From the NCBI GenBank assembly GCA_902599045.1, contig CACKEA010000003.1, positions 154,350-218,349 on the forward strand: a stretch of DNA of 64,000 nt, given 5' to 3'. The stretch comes from an uncultured Alphaproteobacteria bacterium. GTDB lineage: Bacteria > Pseudomonadota > Alphaproteobacteria > HIMB59. The translations under genes and the position numbers were made by a program. Under the pieces are notes generated by a model. It ran no database searches. It had not been told where the DNA came from and was given only the letters and a program-made list of their open reading frames with translations. Numbering within the stretch: position 1 is the stretch's first letter; every line of letters begins with the position of its first letter. Positions 19,423 through 28,452 of the stretch are shown here, one piece after another.

Positions 19423-20427
19423 TTAATCAAACATCCAGCTGAAATCAAAAGTAAAATTAATTTCTTTCCACTGTTCATATTTATCTTCAGGTAATAAAAG
19501 AGGGCTACAATCTGGATTATTCACTGCTCTCATTGCAGCTTCAGCAGCAGTTCTAAATGATGGATCATTCAATTTTTCTTTATTGACTACTTTAGAACTT
19601 TTTACTGTTCGATCAGGGTTAACTTCAATGTAAATGACAGGTTTTATTTCTTTTAAATTAGCAACACCAACATTAAGATTTAAACAGCCATGTAATTGTT
19701 GCCTTAATAAATCAATTTCTGAAATAGTCATCGTTGGTCCAACTTTTTCTGTGAAAACTTCCTCTTGTTTGACTTCAGATGCTTCTTGTTCTTTTTTGAA
19801 TTCTTTGTTCTGATTTTCTAAGTCTTTAAGAACAGTACTAACATTGAAAGTTTTCTTTACAGGCTTTTTCTTTACAACAATCTCAATATCTTTTTTAGGT
19901 TCTTGTATCTCTTTAGGTTCAGGTTTTTGTTTTAATTTAATCTCAAAATCATTTTCAATTGGCGGTGGTGTCTCCTCTTCTGGTTTTTTAATTTCAGGTT
20001 TTACTTTCTCATCAATTATAAATTCATTTGTTTTGTCTGCAGAGTTATCAATCAATACTTTTTCATTAGTGTCCTGAATTATTTGATCAATTGGTTCTTG
20101 TGATGTTATTTCTTTTAATTCTGGTTCAATAGCCTTAGTTTCATTCTGCTTTGGAGCCTCTTCTTGAAATGTTGGGACAATTTCATTTATCTCCTCAACA
20201 AATTCAGGTGCAGCTGTCTCTTCTTCAATAATGAACATTTCGATAGGTAAAATCATTGGAATATCGCTGATTTTTTTTTCAAAAGTAAAATTTATCATCG
20301 GTATCAAAATTAAAAGATGTAATAGAAAAGAAAATATTTGGAAATAAAAATCACTTTTTTTATAACTAAAATTTTCAATGAATAAGATTAAATTTCTGAA
20401 AGGATCAAATAGTGTAATAGTAGACAA
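19423..20427 (-). CDS. tolA: Tol-Pal energy-transfer protein TolA
   Basis: TolA spans the periplasm and transmits TolQR energy to Pal. The 334-residue protein has one membrane helix at about 29-48, a long Lys/Glu/Pro-rich rod (about 60-215) and a C-terminal TonB/TolA-like domain (about 235-334) with YIEVNPDRTVKSSKVV and AAEAAMRAV. The membrane helix starts later than usual, after about 28 residues. It abuts tolR without a gap. Confidence 0.93.
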   Translation of the reverse strand: MSTITLFDPFRNLILFIENFSYKKSDFYFQIFSFLLHLLILIPMINFTFEKKISDIPMILPIEMFIIEEETAAPEFVEEINEIVPTFQEEAPKQNETKAIEPELKEITSQEPIDQIIQDTNEKVLIDNSADKTNEFIIDEKVKPEIKKPEEETPPPIENDFEIKLKQKPEPKEIQEPKKDIEIVVKKKPVKKTFNVSTVLKDLENQNKEFKKEQEASEVKQEEVFTEKVGPTMTISEIDLLRQQLHGCLNLNVGVANLKEIKPVIYIEVNPDRTVKSSKVVNKEKLNDPSFRTAAEAAMRAVNNPDCSPLLLPEDKYEQWKEINFTFDFSWMFD

Positions 20428-20823
20428 CTAACTTGGTTTTTTCGTAACGAGAGCAATTTTTAAAAAACCTGATGTGTTCAGAGCACCAAGAACCTTCATT
20501 ACTTCTCCATAATTAATTGTGGTATCAGCTCTTAAAAAAATTCTTATATCAGTGTTAGAGCCAGCAATAGTTTTTACTTTTAGTATTAACTCTTCAAAAG
20601 GTATTAGTTCCTCACCCAAATAAATATTATTATTTTCATTAATTGAAATTTCTAGAGGCTCCTTTTGTGCATCTAAAGAATTAGCCTCAACTTTTGGTAA
20701 GTTTACAGGAACCCCCACTGTAAGAAGAGGGGCAGTAACCATAAATACAATTAATAAAACCAACATCACATCAACCATAGGGGTGACATTTATACTTGAA
20801 ACAGGTCGATGTTTTTTTCTCAT
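20428..20823 (-). CDS. tolR: Tol-Pal inner-membrane protein TolR
   Basis: TolR is the ExbD-like partner of TolQ. The 131-residue protein has SSINVTPMVDVMLVLLIVFMV (split here between about residues 8-28), including the membrane Asp needed for proton use, then an ExbD-type periplasmic domain ending FLKIALVT. It sits five bases after tolQ and abuts tolA. Confidence 0.96.
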   Translation of the reverse strand: MRKKHRPVSSINVTPMVDVMLVLLIVFMVTAPLLTVGVPVNLPKVEANSLDAQKEPLEISINENNNIYLGEELIPFEELILKVKTIAGSNTDIRIFLRADTTINYGEVMKVLGALNTSGFLKIALVTKKPS

Positions 20824-20827
20824 ATCC

Positions 20828-21526
20828 TTATTTGACTTGGCGTGAAATTATATTCACTAAATCCTTTCCAAAACTTTCAGCTTCTGACAAATAGTTATCA
20901 ATTTTTGACGTTATCAGGTTGTAGTAAGCAGTTGAAGGAATAGCCACAAAAAGACCTAAAGCAGTCACAAATAAAGCTTCTGCAATACCTGGCGCTACTA
21001 CTGCAAGGTTAGTATTTTGAGCAATTGCTATTGCTTGAAAACTATTCATGATTCCCCAAACTGTTCCAAATAAACCTATAAAAGGTGCGACAGATCCAGA
21101 AGAAGCCAAAAATGACAGCCCCTTATTTAAATTTGTATCCTCAATAGCAATACTTAAATCAAGAGATGTGTAAAGTCTTTGAATAAAAGCAGAGTCGACT
21201 TTATTTTTTTGCATTCGAGATTTTTCATACTCATTCATAATATTTCTAAAAATATTTGAAAAGCTTTCTTGATCGAAATCATCAATTTGTTGGTAAAGCT
21301 CATCCAAAGAGACACCGGACCAAAAATGATTTTCAAATTTTTTGGATATTTTCTTAATTTTATTTATTAGGAGAATTTTTTGAATAATTGTCTTCCAAGA
21401 TTGAATTGAAAAAATAACTAACAATATGATTACAAATTTTACGACCCAATCAGATTTGAGAAACATTCCCATCATTGAGAAATCTACAGAACCCTCAAGG
21501 GCGGCTAAGTTAACTACTTCTTCCAT
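20828..21526 (-). CDS. tolQ: Tol-Pal proton-channel protein TolQ
   Basis: TolQ is the ExbB/MotA-type channel subunit that powers Tol-Pal. The 232-residue protein has three membrane segments (about 25-45, 135-158 and 172-195). The second carries SGSVAPFIGLFGTVWGIMNSF and the third GIAEALFVTALGLFVAIP, the conserved channel helices. It begins three bases after the end of the small nuclease-like gene. The thioesterase gene ybgC that often precedes tolQ is absent. Confidence 0.96.
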   Translation of the reverse strand: MEEVVNLAALEGSVDFSMMGMFLKSDWVVKFVIILLVIFSIQSWKTIIQKILLINKIKKISKKFENHFWSGVSLDELYQQIDDFDQESFSNIFRNIMNEYEKSRMQKNKVDSAFIQRLYTSLDLSIAIEDTNLNKGLSFLASSGSVAPFIGLFGTVWGIMNSFQAIAIAQNTNLAVVAPGIAEALFVTALGLFVAIPSTAYYNLITSKIDNYLSEAESFGKDLVNIISRQVK

Positions 21527-21529
21527 ATA

Positions 21530-21856
21530 TTATTCTTCTTCAATTATTTTTTTGTTTTTCAGCTCTTTGGAAACCCTATCAAAATCATCTGAATGTACCA
21601 TTATCCAAAAACCAGGTCTATTTTTTTCACATAATGCAATAACTGGGGTTTTTTGTTCCTTATCAGCGAAAGATTTTGTATCATCCCATAATTTAATTGC
21701 CGAATGCTTAGCTCTTAACTTACACTCTATAAATAAATTATCATGAATTACGTCTGCATGAGTAACTTTTGAATTAATCCCGCTTAGAGCGTTTCTCAAA
21801 CCCCCAAAAAACTTTGCAACAAGTCTTTCTCTATTCTTCCATGCTTTATCAGGCAT
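21530..21856 (-). CDS. Small PD-(D/E)XK-nuclease-like protein in the ruvCAB position
   Basis: I do not recognise a named family with certainty. The 108-residue protein shows a pattern compatible with the PD-(D/E)XK nuclease core used by archaeal-type Holliday-junction resolvases and VRR-Nuc proteins: Glu10 in the first helix, Asp35 in THADV, then Glu44-x-Lys46 in LFIECK, and a later VIALCEKNRPGFWIM strand. The N-terminus is rich in basic and aromatic residues (KAWKNRERLVAKFFGG). It overlaps the yebC end by eight bases and precedes tolQ, the slot normally filled by ruvC-ruvA-ruvB-ybgC. Nuclease function is inference. Confidence 0.55.
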   Translation of the reverse strand: MPDKAWKNRERLVAKFFGGLRNALSGINSKVTHADVIHDNLFIECKLRAKHSAIKLWDDTKSFADKEQKTPVIALCEKNRPGFWIMVHSDDFDRVSKELKNKKIIEEE

Positions 21857-22589
21857 TAGTAACCTCTAACAAACTAGAGTCAAAATCTAGATTTGAAAAG
21901 CAATTTTGAACATCATCATTATCCTCTAATTCGTCATTTAATTTGACTAGTTTTGTTAGCTCTTCTTCTTTTTCAATATTTACAGTCAAATTTGGCTTCC
22001 AAATAATATTGGCACTTTCGATTTCAAATTTTTTTTCTCGCATTATTTTCTCCAATGATGCTAATGTCTCATAAGAACAATAAATATATGTTGTATTATC
22101 CTCTGTGTTGTAGTCCTCTAATCCATGGTCAAGTAAGTCTTCTAATGCACCATCATCAATTTCTTTTTTTACTTGTATTTCTCCGACTTTATTAAAATTA
22201 AAACTTACACTTCCTGTCTCCCCTAAATTTCCTCCATTTTTAGAAAAAATAGATCTTATCTCAGAGGCTGTTCTATTTTTATTATCTGTTAAAGCCTCAA
22301 CTATAAAAGCTGTTCCAAAAGGACCATACCCCTCGTAACGTACTTCTGAGTAATCCGCAGTATCAGTATTATTTTTATTAATTGCTCTATCTACATTGTC
22401 CTTAGGCATGTTCACACTTCGAGCATTAGTTATAGCTAGTCTTAATCTTGGATTGGACTCTGGGTCTGTTCCTCCTATTTTCACAGCTATTTGAATTTCT
22501 CTTCCTATTTTTGCAAATTGTTTCGCTCTTTTTTTATCCTGAGCACCCTTACGATATTGGATATTTTTAAATTTGGAATGCCCTGCCAT
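21849..22589 (-). CDS. yebC: YebC/PmpR family protein
   Basis: YebC proteins act as transcription regulators or as ribosome-associated factors easing translation of proline-rich stretches; which role applies here is unknown. The 246-residue protein starts with the hallmark MAGHSKFKNIQYRKG and has MPKDNVDRAINK (about 69-80), YEGYGPFGTAFIVEALTDN (about 95-113) and NRTASEIRSIFSKNGGNLGE near 115-134. Length is normal. It lies three bases after ymdB. Confidence 0.97.
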   Translation of the reverse strand: MAGHSKFKNIQYRKGAQDKKRAKQFAKIGREIQIAVKIGGTDPESNPRLRLAITNARSVNMPKDNVDRAINKNNTDTADYSEVRYEGYGPFGTAFIVEALTDNKNRTASEIRSIFSKNGGNLGETGSVSFNFNKVGEIQVKKEIDDGALEDLLDHGLEDYNTEDNTTYIYCSYETLASLEKIMREKKFEIESANIIWKPNLTVNIEKEEELTKLVKLNDELEDNDDVQNCFSNLDFDSSLLEVTNA

Positions 22590-22592
22590 GAT

Positions 22593-23408
22593 CTAAGATA
22601 ATAAATTACTGTCCAAAACACCACCTATTTGAATAGATTGAATGGAATTTTTCTTTTCTTCATTGGTAGTTATTATTGCTCCTGAAATAGTTGCAATTCC
22701 CTCGGCTGGTTCAAGCCGATGCGTATTAGATCCGGTTCTCATTCTTTTAATGGCATTTTCTTTTTTCATACCAATAACAGAATTATAATCACCTGTCATG
22801 CCAATATCAGTTTGAAAACAAGTACCCTTTTCCAATACTCTTGCGTCTGAAGTTGGGATATGAACATGCGTTCCATATATAGCAGTAAATTTTCCATCAT
22901 AATTTTGAGCTATACCATTTTTTTCAGAAGTAACCTCAGCGTGGACCTCTAAAAATGAAAAATCAATATTATGGTCATTAATTATAGATAAGAGCTGCGT
23001 GTCAATAGAATTAAAAGGATTATCTAAAGGAAGGTCGATAAATGTTTGACCATGAATTTGGCTTACTAATATTCTATGACCATTTTCATGAGTAAAAATT
23101 TTATATCCTTTACCTGGTGAACCAGCTTCAAAATTCAAAGGTCTTATAATACTGTGATTTGGATTACTCTCCATATAGTCAATGATCTCTTTTTGTTTCC
23201 AAGCATGATTTCCTAGAGTAATAGCATCAGCTCCCCAGCTTATGAGATCCTCATATATTTTTCCTGTAAGCCCGTAACCACCTGCTGAATTTTCAGCATT
23301 CACTATTGTAAAATCAATTTTAAATTGTCTTTGTATATTTTTTAAATTTTCTTTAAGAGCTGTTCTACCTGATCTTCCAACAACATCTCCTATAACTAAA
23401 AAATTCAT
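22593..23408 (-). CDS. ymdB: YmdB-family metallophosphoesterase
   Basis: This is a calcineurin-like phosphoesterase of the YmdB/TIGR00282 type, reported to act on cyclic nucleotides in some bacteria. Residues NFLVIGDVVGRSGR (2-15), NAENSAGGYG, TLGNHAWK, HAEVTSEK and YGTHVHIPTSDARV give the metal-binding His, Asp and Asn set. I chose the ATG at 23408: it overlaps the fthC stop as ATGA and gives the standard N-terminus; a longer frame to 23435 adds nine unlikely residues. It lies within the zapA-fthC-ymdB-yebC run. Confidence 0.93.
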   Translation of the reverse strand: MNFLVIGDVVGRSGRTALKENLKNIQRQFKIDFTIVNAENSAGGYGLTGKIYEDLISWGADAITLGNHAWKQKEIIDYMESNPNHSIIRPLNFEAGSPGKGYKIFTHENGHRILVSQIHGQTFIDLPLDNPFNSIDTQLLSIINDHNIDFSFLEVHAEVTSEKNGIAQNYDGKFTAIYGTHVHIPTSDARVLEKGTCFQTDIGMTGDYNSVIGMKKENAIKRMRTGSNTHRLEPAEGIATISGAIITTNEEKKNSIQSIQIGGVLDSNLLS

Positions 23409-23971
23409 AAGGAATAGACTCTCTGCTCTGAACAAATGTAATCAACTTTTTGATCAAAACTTTCTTGAAAATTAAAGTTAGTTTTTTGAATTTCAAAGGC
23501 AGCTAAAATAGTTTTTAAATTTCCTTTTTTTTTTAATTCTTCAATTGTTCTGTCAAAAAAACCTCCTCCGTAACCTACTCTATAGCCTTGTTCGTTGAAT
23601 GCGGAACAAGATGCAATAATTATATCAGGATCTAAAGCCACTTCACCAGTAGGTTCCATTATTCCACCAAAACCTTTTTCTAAACTTGGATTATGAGGGT
23701 TATATTCAAAGTACTTTAAAGCAGCTCCTTTTGATATTACTCGTGGAAGCGAGCATGTGATATTTTTATTTATTAAATCATTTGATATTCTCAATACGTC
23801 TACTTCATTTTTATATGGATAAAACAAACCAACAGATTTTTGTGGATTAATTTTTTCTATTATTTCTAAAATTTTTGAATTTATGATACTAGAATAAGTG
23901 TCTAAGTCCGAAATGCTAAGTTTCATTCTTAGGTCAAGGTGGTAATTACGTATTTGTTTTTTATTCAACAA
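23405..23971 (-). CDS. fthC: 5-formyltetrahydrofolate cyclo-ligase
   Basis: The enzyme recycles 5-formyl-THF to 5,10-methenyl-THF using ATP. The 188-residue protein has an N-terminal KKQIRNYHLDLR helix and the C-terminal signature GYRVGYGGGFFDRTIEEL (about 131-148), the substrate and phosphate loop. Its start overlaps the zapA end by 11 bases and its stop overlaps ymdB by four. It is one of two one-carbon folate enzymes in the window; ftfL lies 35 kb away. Confidence 0.93.
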   Translation of the reverse strand: MLNKKQIRNYHLDLRMKLSISDLDTYSSIINSKILEIIEKINPQKSVGLFYPYKNEVDVLRISNDLINKNITCSLPRVISKGAALKYFEYNPHNPSLEKGFGGIMEPTGEVALDPDIIIASCSAFNEQGYRVGYGGGFFDRTIEELKKKGNLKTILAAFEIQKTNFNFQESFDQKVDYICSEQRVYSL

Positions 23972-24293
23972 TTAGATTGTCATTTAATTTTTTAAAAATT
24001 TGTTCAATATCAGATTTTAAATTATGATTTTCATTTTGTAACTCCTGAATCCGGCTCTCATAAAATAATTTCTTATTCAAAGAGTCTTGTAATATTTTTT
24101 CTTTTTTTAATACGTCCTCCATAGATTTTAAATAAGCAATAAGAGTAGAGGTTAAAAAGGGAACATTTTCTTTTTTTTCATCTTCTATTAATTTACTAAT
24201 AGTAGAAGCGATCTCTTTAACTGCTTCAACATTGTTATCAGAGCACTGTATTTTTAGCGGCCTTCCTCCAATTGTTAGAGTTAAATTAGCCAT
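23961..24293 (-). CDS. zapA: Cell division protein ZapA
   Basis: ZapA bundles FtsZ filaments at the Z-ring. The 110-residue protein has the N-terminal ZapA domain (LTLTIGGRPLKIQCSDNN, about 4-21; VKEIASTISKLI) and a C-terminal coiled coil (about 55-105). It overlaps the upstream coiled-coil gene by eight bases and fthC by 11, so there is no room for the 6S RNA gene that often follows zapA in proteobacteria. Confidence 0.9.
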   Translation of the reverse strand: MANLTLTIGGRPLKIQCSDNNVEAVKEIASTISKLIEDEKKENVPFLTSTLIAYLKSMEDVLKKEKILQDSLNKKLFYESRIQELQNENHNLKSDIEQIFKKLNDNLIVE

Positions 24294-24546
24294 CTATATC
24301 AATTGAACCTAAAAGTTCCTCAATTTTATTTGTTGCTTGATCTATAAGTTGAGATTTTTCTGATAACTCAAGTTTATTATTTTCTAGTTCAGAGACTAAT
24401 TCTAACTCCCTTCTTTCGAGATATTCTACTTTGGCTTTTAATTCTTGTTTCTCGTTCATCAACTCTTGATTGCTAGTTTTGTAATTTTGAAGTTTTGATG
24501 CAATTTGCTCTATTTTTTGAAGTATTTGTTGTTGAAATTCATTCAT
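24286..24546 (-). CDS. Small coiled-coil protein upstream of zapA (DUF4164-like position)
   Basis: The 86-residue protein is a heptad-rich coiled coil over nearly its whole length (about 5-80), rich in Glu, Lys, Gln and Leu. It has no enzyme motif. In many Alphaproteobacteria a small DUF4164 coiled-coil gene occupies this place before zapA, divergent from tkt, so I infer a counterpart, possibly division-related. The start is 35 bases from the divergent tkt start. Confidence 0.65.
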   Translation of the reverse strand: MNEFQQQILQKIEQIASKLQNYKTSNQELMNEKQELKAKVEYLERRELELVSELENNKLELSEKSQLIDQATNKIEELLGSIDIDG

Positions 24547-24581
24547 ACTTTAATTATTAGTTATTAAGTAAAGTTATTCCA

Positions 24582-26513
24582 TTGAAAAATTACAGCGAAT
24601 TAGCAAATTGTATCAGATTTTTATCAATCGATGCGGTAGAAAAAGCAAAATCTGGTCATCCTGGTATGCCAATGGGAATGGCAGACATAGCTACAGTTCT
24701 TTTTCATAAATTTCTAGTACATAACCCAGATGATCCGAGTTGGTTGCTTAGAGATCGATTCGTTTTATCTAACGGGCATGGCTCGATGTTACTTTACTCA
24801 CTTTTATATCTCACGGGTTATAAAAAAATGACATTGTCTCAAATTAGAAATTTCAGACAATTAGACTCCATTACTGCGGGGCATCCAGAATATGAACCAG
24901 ATGCAGGCATTGAAATCACAACTGGTCCTCTTGGACAAGGGATTTCAAACGCAGTTGGAATGGCTATAGCACTTAAAAAATTATCAAAAGAAAAAAAATT
25001 ATCAAAAACACCAAAAGTATATGTCTTTTGTGGTGATGGTTGTTTGATGGAGGGAATTAGCCAAGAGGCAATAAGTCTAGCTGGACACTTAGAGTTAAAT
25101 AATTTGATATTAATTTATGATAACAACAATATTAGTATCGACGGTTCCACCGAATTAGCTTTTAGTGATAATACAAACCTAAGGTTCAAGTCAGTTAATT
25201 GGAAGGTGTATAGTGGTAAAGGTCATGACCATCAAAATATTTATGATTTATTTAAAAAAGCGCAAATATCAAACGCTCCATGTTTGTTAAATTTTAAAAC
25301 TACTATTGGTTTTGGTTCACCTAACAAGTCTGCCAAAGCATCATCACATGGTTCACCTTTAGGTTCAGATGAAGTTAATTTAACTAGAAGTAAATTATCT
25401 TGGAGCGAAAAACCATTTCAAATACCCTATAAACTCTTAAAGATTTGGAGAGGATCTGCTGATAAAAATAAAAAGTTATACAAAAAGTCGAAATCAACAT
25501 TTCATTCAAACTTATCTAAAAAAGATATAGATAAGTTATTCAACAAGATAGAATTAGATTTGAAAAATTTTAATTCTGATCAAGCTACAAGAAAATCCTC
25601 TGAAGCAATCTTAAATTATATTAAAGAAGATCATCCAATCCTTGGTGGCTCTGCAGATTTAACTGGTTCTAATAATACTAAAGGTAAAGAGATGTCTGTC
25701 ATGAATAGTAAAAACATGTCAGGTCAATATATTCACTATGGTGTAAGAGAACACGGCATGGCTGCTATAATGAATGGAATTGCAGCTACTAAAATTTATA
25801 AAACCTATTCAGGGACCTTTTTAAGTTTTGCTGATTACATGAAGCCAAGTCTTCGTCTTGCTGCTTTAATGAAAATTGATCCTATTCAAGTTTTCACGCA
25901 CGACTCTATTGGTTTAGGTGAAGATGGACCCACTCATCAACCTATAGAGCAAATTAATATGTTAAGACTAATACCAAATAGTTATGTTTTTAGGCCTTGT
26001 GATCTAAAAGAAACAATAGTGTGTTGGAAAGAGGCCCTAAAGATTGATAATGCTCCTTCATTTATATGTCTTTCAAGGCAAAATTTACCTCAAATTTCTA
26101 ATAAAAAATTAGTTTCAAAAAACTTCAAGGGGGCTTATGTAATAAGCGGGCCAAAAAAAAATAATGATATTACAATTATAGCAACTGGTTCAGAAGTATC
26201 TTTAGCTGTAAATATTGCTGAAGTTTTGATAAATAACGGGATTATCGCAAAAGTAATATCTATGCCATCTACATCAATTTTTGAAAAGCAATCGGGATCT
26301 TTTAAAATTACTTTGTTGGAATCTAAATTAGATGAAACATTTGTTATTGAAGCTGGCTCAACCATGTATTGGAATAAATTTACAAATTCAGAAAATATTT
26401 TTGGATTAGATTTTTTTGGTGCGAGTGCTCCTGGGAGTGAAGTATTTAAAAAATTTGGGTTAACAACAAAAACTATATCAACTAAAATATTAAGGAAAAT
26501 TAAAACAAAATGA
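24582..26513 (+). CDS. tkt: Transketolase
   Basis: Transketolase moves two-carbon units in the pentose phosphate pathway using thiamine diphosphate. The 643-residue protein has KSGHPGMPMG (about 23-32), the thiamine motif GDGCLMEG to NNISIDG (about 152-186), and GVREHGMAAIMNG and THDSIGLGEDGPTHQP in the pyrimidine domain (about 387-455). Translation appears to start at TTG (24582): the next in-frame ATG lies inside conserved sequence, and no clear ribosome binding site precedes it. It overlaps gap by four bases. Confidence 0.97.
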   Translation: MKNYSELANCIRFLSIDAVEKAKSGHPGMPMGMADIATVLFHKFLVHNPDDPSWLLRDRFVLSNGHGSMLLYSLLYLTGYKKMTLSQIRNFRQLDSITAGHPEYEPDAGIEITTGPLGQGISNAVGMAIALKKLSKEKKLSKTPKVYVFCGDGCLMEGISQEAISLAGHLELNNLILIYDNNNISIDGSTELAFSDNTNLRFKSVNWKVYSGKGHDHQNIYDLFKKAQISNAPCLLNFKTTIGFGSPNKSAKASSHGSPLGSDEVNLTRSKLSWSEKPFQIPYKLLKIWRGSADKNKKLYKKSKSTFHSNLSKKDIDKLFNKIELDLKNFNSDQATRKSSEAILNYIKEDHPILGGSADLTGSNNTKGKEMSVMNSKNMSGQYIHYGVREHGMAAIMNGIAATKIYKTYSGTFLSFADYMKPSLRLAALMKIDPIQVFTHDSIGLGEDGPTHQPIEQINMLRLIPNSYVFRPCDLKETIVCWKEALKIDNAPSFICLSRQNLPQISNKKLVSKNFKGAYVISGPKKNNDITIIATGSEVSLAVNIAEVLINNGIIAKVISMPSTSIFEKQSGSFKITLLESKLDETFVIEAGSTMYWNKFTNSENIFGLDFFGASAPGSEVFKKFGLTTKTISTKILRKIKTK

Positions 26514-27526
26514 AAAAAAAAGTAGCAATTAATGGATTTGGTAGAATTGGTAGACTTGTTTATCGAGCTTTTTTAGAAAGGTCAAATGAATTTAGTGATC
26601 AATATGAAATTGCTTATATTAACGACTTAGCTGATATTGATACAAATATTCACTTATTAAAATATGACAGTATTCACGGACCTCTTTCTACGGAGATTAA
26701 TAAAATTTCAAACGAGCAATTTTCAATAGAAGAAAATAAAGTAACTGTTACATCTGAGCGAAACCCAATTGATTTAAAGTGGAGTGACAAGAATGTAGAT
26801 ATTATTTTAGAGTGCACAGGTGTTTTCGCATCTAAAGATAAAGCTATGTCACATGTCGAAAGTGGTGCTAGTAAGGTCATCGTTTCAGCCCCGTGTTCAG
26901 GTGCAGATATAACAATTGTTCAAGGTGTAAATAACAAAAATATTAATTTAGATCACCAAGTTATATCAAATGCTTCGTGTACAACTAATTGTTTGGCACC
27001 TGTGGCTCTCGTAATAGATCAGGAGTTTGGAATTGAAAATGGATACATGACAACAATTCACTCTTATACAGGAGATCAAAATACAGTTGATACTTTTCAC
27101 AAAGATCTTAGACGTGCTAGAGCGGCAGCTAACAATATTATTCCTACGAGCACAGGTGCAGCAAAAGCTGTTGGTCTTGTGCTTCCTCATTTAAAAGGAA
27201 AATTAGATGGAACCGCAATAAGAGTTCCAACACCAAATGTCTCTCTTGTAGATTTTAAATTTAATACAAAAAAAAATATTTCAATTGAGTCTTTGAATAA
27301 TAAATTTCAAGAATATGCCAATAATTCTCTTAAAAATATTTTAGGAGTGGATAAAGATCCGAAAGTATCAAGTGATTATAATCATGACTCTAGAAGTTCA
27401 ATTTTAGATTTGAGTGAAACGACTACAGTATCTGATAATTTTGGAAGAATACTCACTTGGTATGACAATGAATGGGGATTTTCAAATAGAATGCTTGAGA
27501 CAACCGCTCAAGTATGTAATTTATAG
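26510..27526 (+). CDS. gap: Glyceraldehyde-3-phosphate dehydrogenase
   Basis: GAPDH converts glyceraldehyde-3-phosphate to 1,3-bisphosphoglycerate with NAD(P). The 338-residue protein has the Rossmann loop INGFGRIGRL (about 6-15), the catalytic segment SNASCTTNCLAP (active Cys near 156), TIHSYTGDQNTVD, RAAANNIIPTSTGAAKAVG and the C-terminal WYDNEWGFSNRM. Length is normal. It starts inside the tkt stop codon and is followed eight bases later by fba. No phosphoglycerate kinase gene lies between them, although gap-pgk-fba is a common order. Confidence 0.98.
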   Translation: MKKKVAINGFGRIGRLVYRAFLERSNEFSDQYEIAYINDLADIDTNIHLLKYDSIHGPLSTEINKISNEQFSIEENKVTVTSERNPIDLKWSDKNVDIILECTGVFASKDKAMSHVESGASKVIVSAPCSGADITIVQGVNNKNINLDHQVISNASCTTNCLAPVALVIDQEFGIENGYMTTIHSYTGDQNTVDTFHKDLRRARAAANNIIPTSTGAAKAVGLVLPHLKGKLDGTAIRVPTPNVSLVDFKFNTKKNISIESLNNKFQEYANNSLKNILGVDKDPKVSSDYNHDSRSSILDLSETTTVSDNFGRILTWYDNEWGFSNRMLETTAQVCNL

Positions 27527-27534
27527 GAGCAATT

Positions 27535-28452
27535 ATGAAAGTAACAAATACTACCAAAAAAATTATTTCAAACTACACCCATGAAAATGTAGGTGTGAGA
27601 TCAAATCTTATGAAAATTTTAGGACAAGGAAAGCTTGGAGGAACTGGGAGAATGATCATTTTACCAGTCGATCAAGGCTTTGAACATGGCCCTGATAGAA
27701 GTTTTGCTGTTAATCCTCCTGCATACGATCCAAACTATCATCATCAACTTGCAATAGATGCTGGTTTGTCAGCTTATGCAGCACCTCTTGGGTTACTTCA
27801 AACAAGTTCTGGAAACTTTCATGGTCAAATTCCAACAATATTAAAAATTAATAGTTCAAATACTCTAGCAACCTCTCTAGATCAGGCTGTTACTGGTAGT
27901 GTAGATGATGCATTAAAACTAGGATGTGCAGCGATAGGTTTTACTATTTATCCTGGATCTGAACATAATTTTGATTTGATGGAAGAGTTTAAAAAACTAA
28001 GTTTTGAGGCTAAGGAGAAAGGTCTTGCAGTAGTATTATGGGCCTATGCCAGAGGGTCAAACATTTCTAAAAAAGGTGAGACTGCAATGAATATAATTTC
28101 ATATGCTGCACACATTTCTGCTTTATTGGGAGCTAATATAATTAAAGTCAAGCTTCCAGGTGACTTTTTAGAAGATGATCCAACTAAAAAAGCATTTGAA
28201 GATAATAATATAAATATAAACACTTTAAAAGATCGTGTAGCCCACATTAAAAAAGTTGCTTTTGATGGAAAGCGCTTAGTTGTTTTTTCTGGTGGAGATG
28301 CAAAAGATGATCAAGCTTTAATGGATGAAGTTCTCGCAATTCATCAAGGAGATGGTAATGGGTCCATTATTGGAAGAAATTGTTTTCAAAGATCTAGAGC
28401 TGATGCATTGGCTTTATTAGAGCAAATGATACAGATCTATAAATCTAAATGA
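27535..28452 (+). CDS. fba: Class I fructose-bisphosphate aldolase (DhnA/FbaB type)
   Basis: This aldolase interconverts fructose-1,6-bisphosphate and triose phosphates through a lysine Schiff base. The 305-residue protein has ILPVDQGFEHGPDRSF (about 42-57), VLWAYARGS (about 166-174), IIKVKLPGDF (Schiff-base Lys near 203-205) and the phosphate loop VFSGGDAKDD with IIGRNCFQRS near the end. It has no class II zinc motif. The upstream AGGAG at 27527 is a good ribosome binding site. It overlaps efp by four bases. Confidence 0.93.
   Translation: MKVTNTTKKIISNYTHENVGVRSNLMKILGQGKLGGTGRMIILPVDQGFEHGPDRSFAVNPPAYDPNYHHQLAIDAGLSAYAAPLGLLQTSSGNFHGQIPTILKINSSNTLATSLDQAVTGSVDDALKLGCAAIGFTIYPGSEHNFDLMEEFKKLSFEAKEKGLAVVLWAYARGSNISKKGETAMNIISYAAHISALLGANIIKVKLPGDFLEDDPTKKAFEDNNININTLKDRVAHIKKVAFDGKRLVVFSGGDAKDDQALMDEVLAIHQGDGNGSIIGRNCFQRSRADALALLEQMIQIYKSK

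Noticed and set aside
23409..23435. Longer ymdB start
   Set aside because: The ATG at 23408 overlaps the fthC stop as ATGA and gives the family N-terminus.
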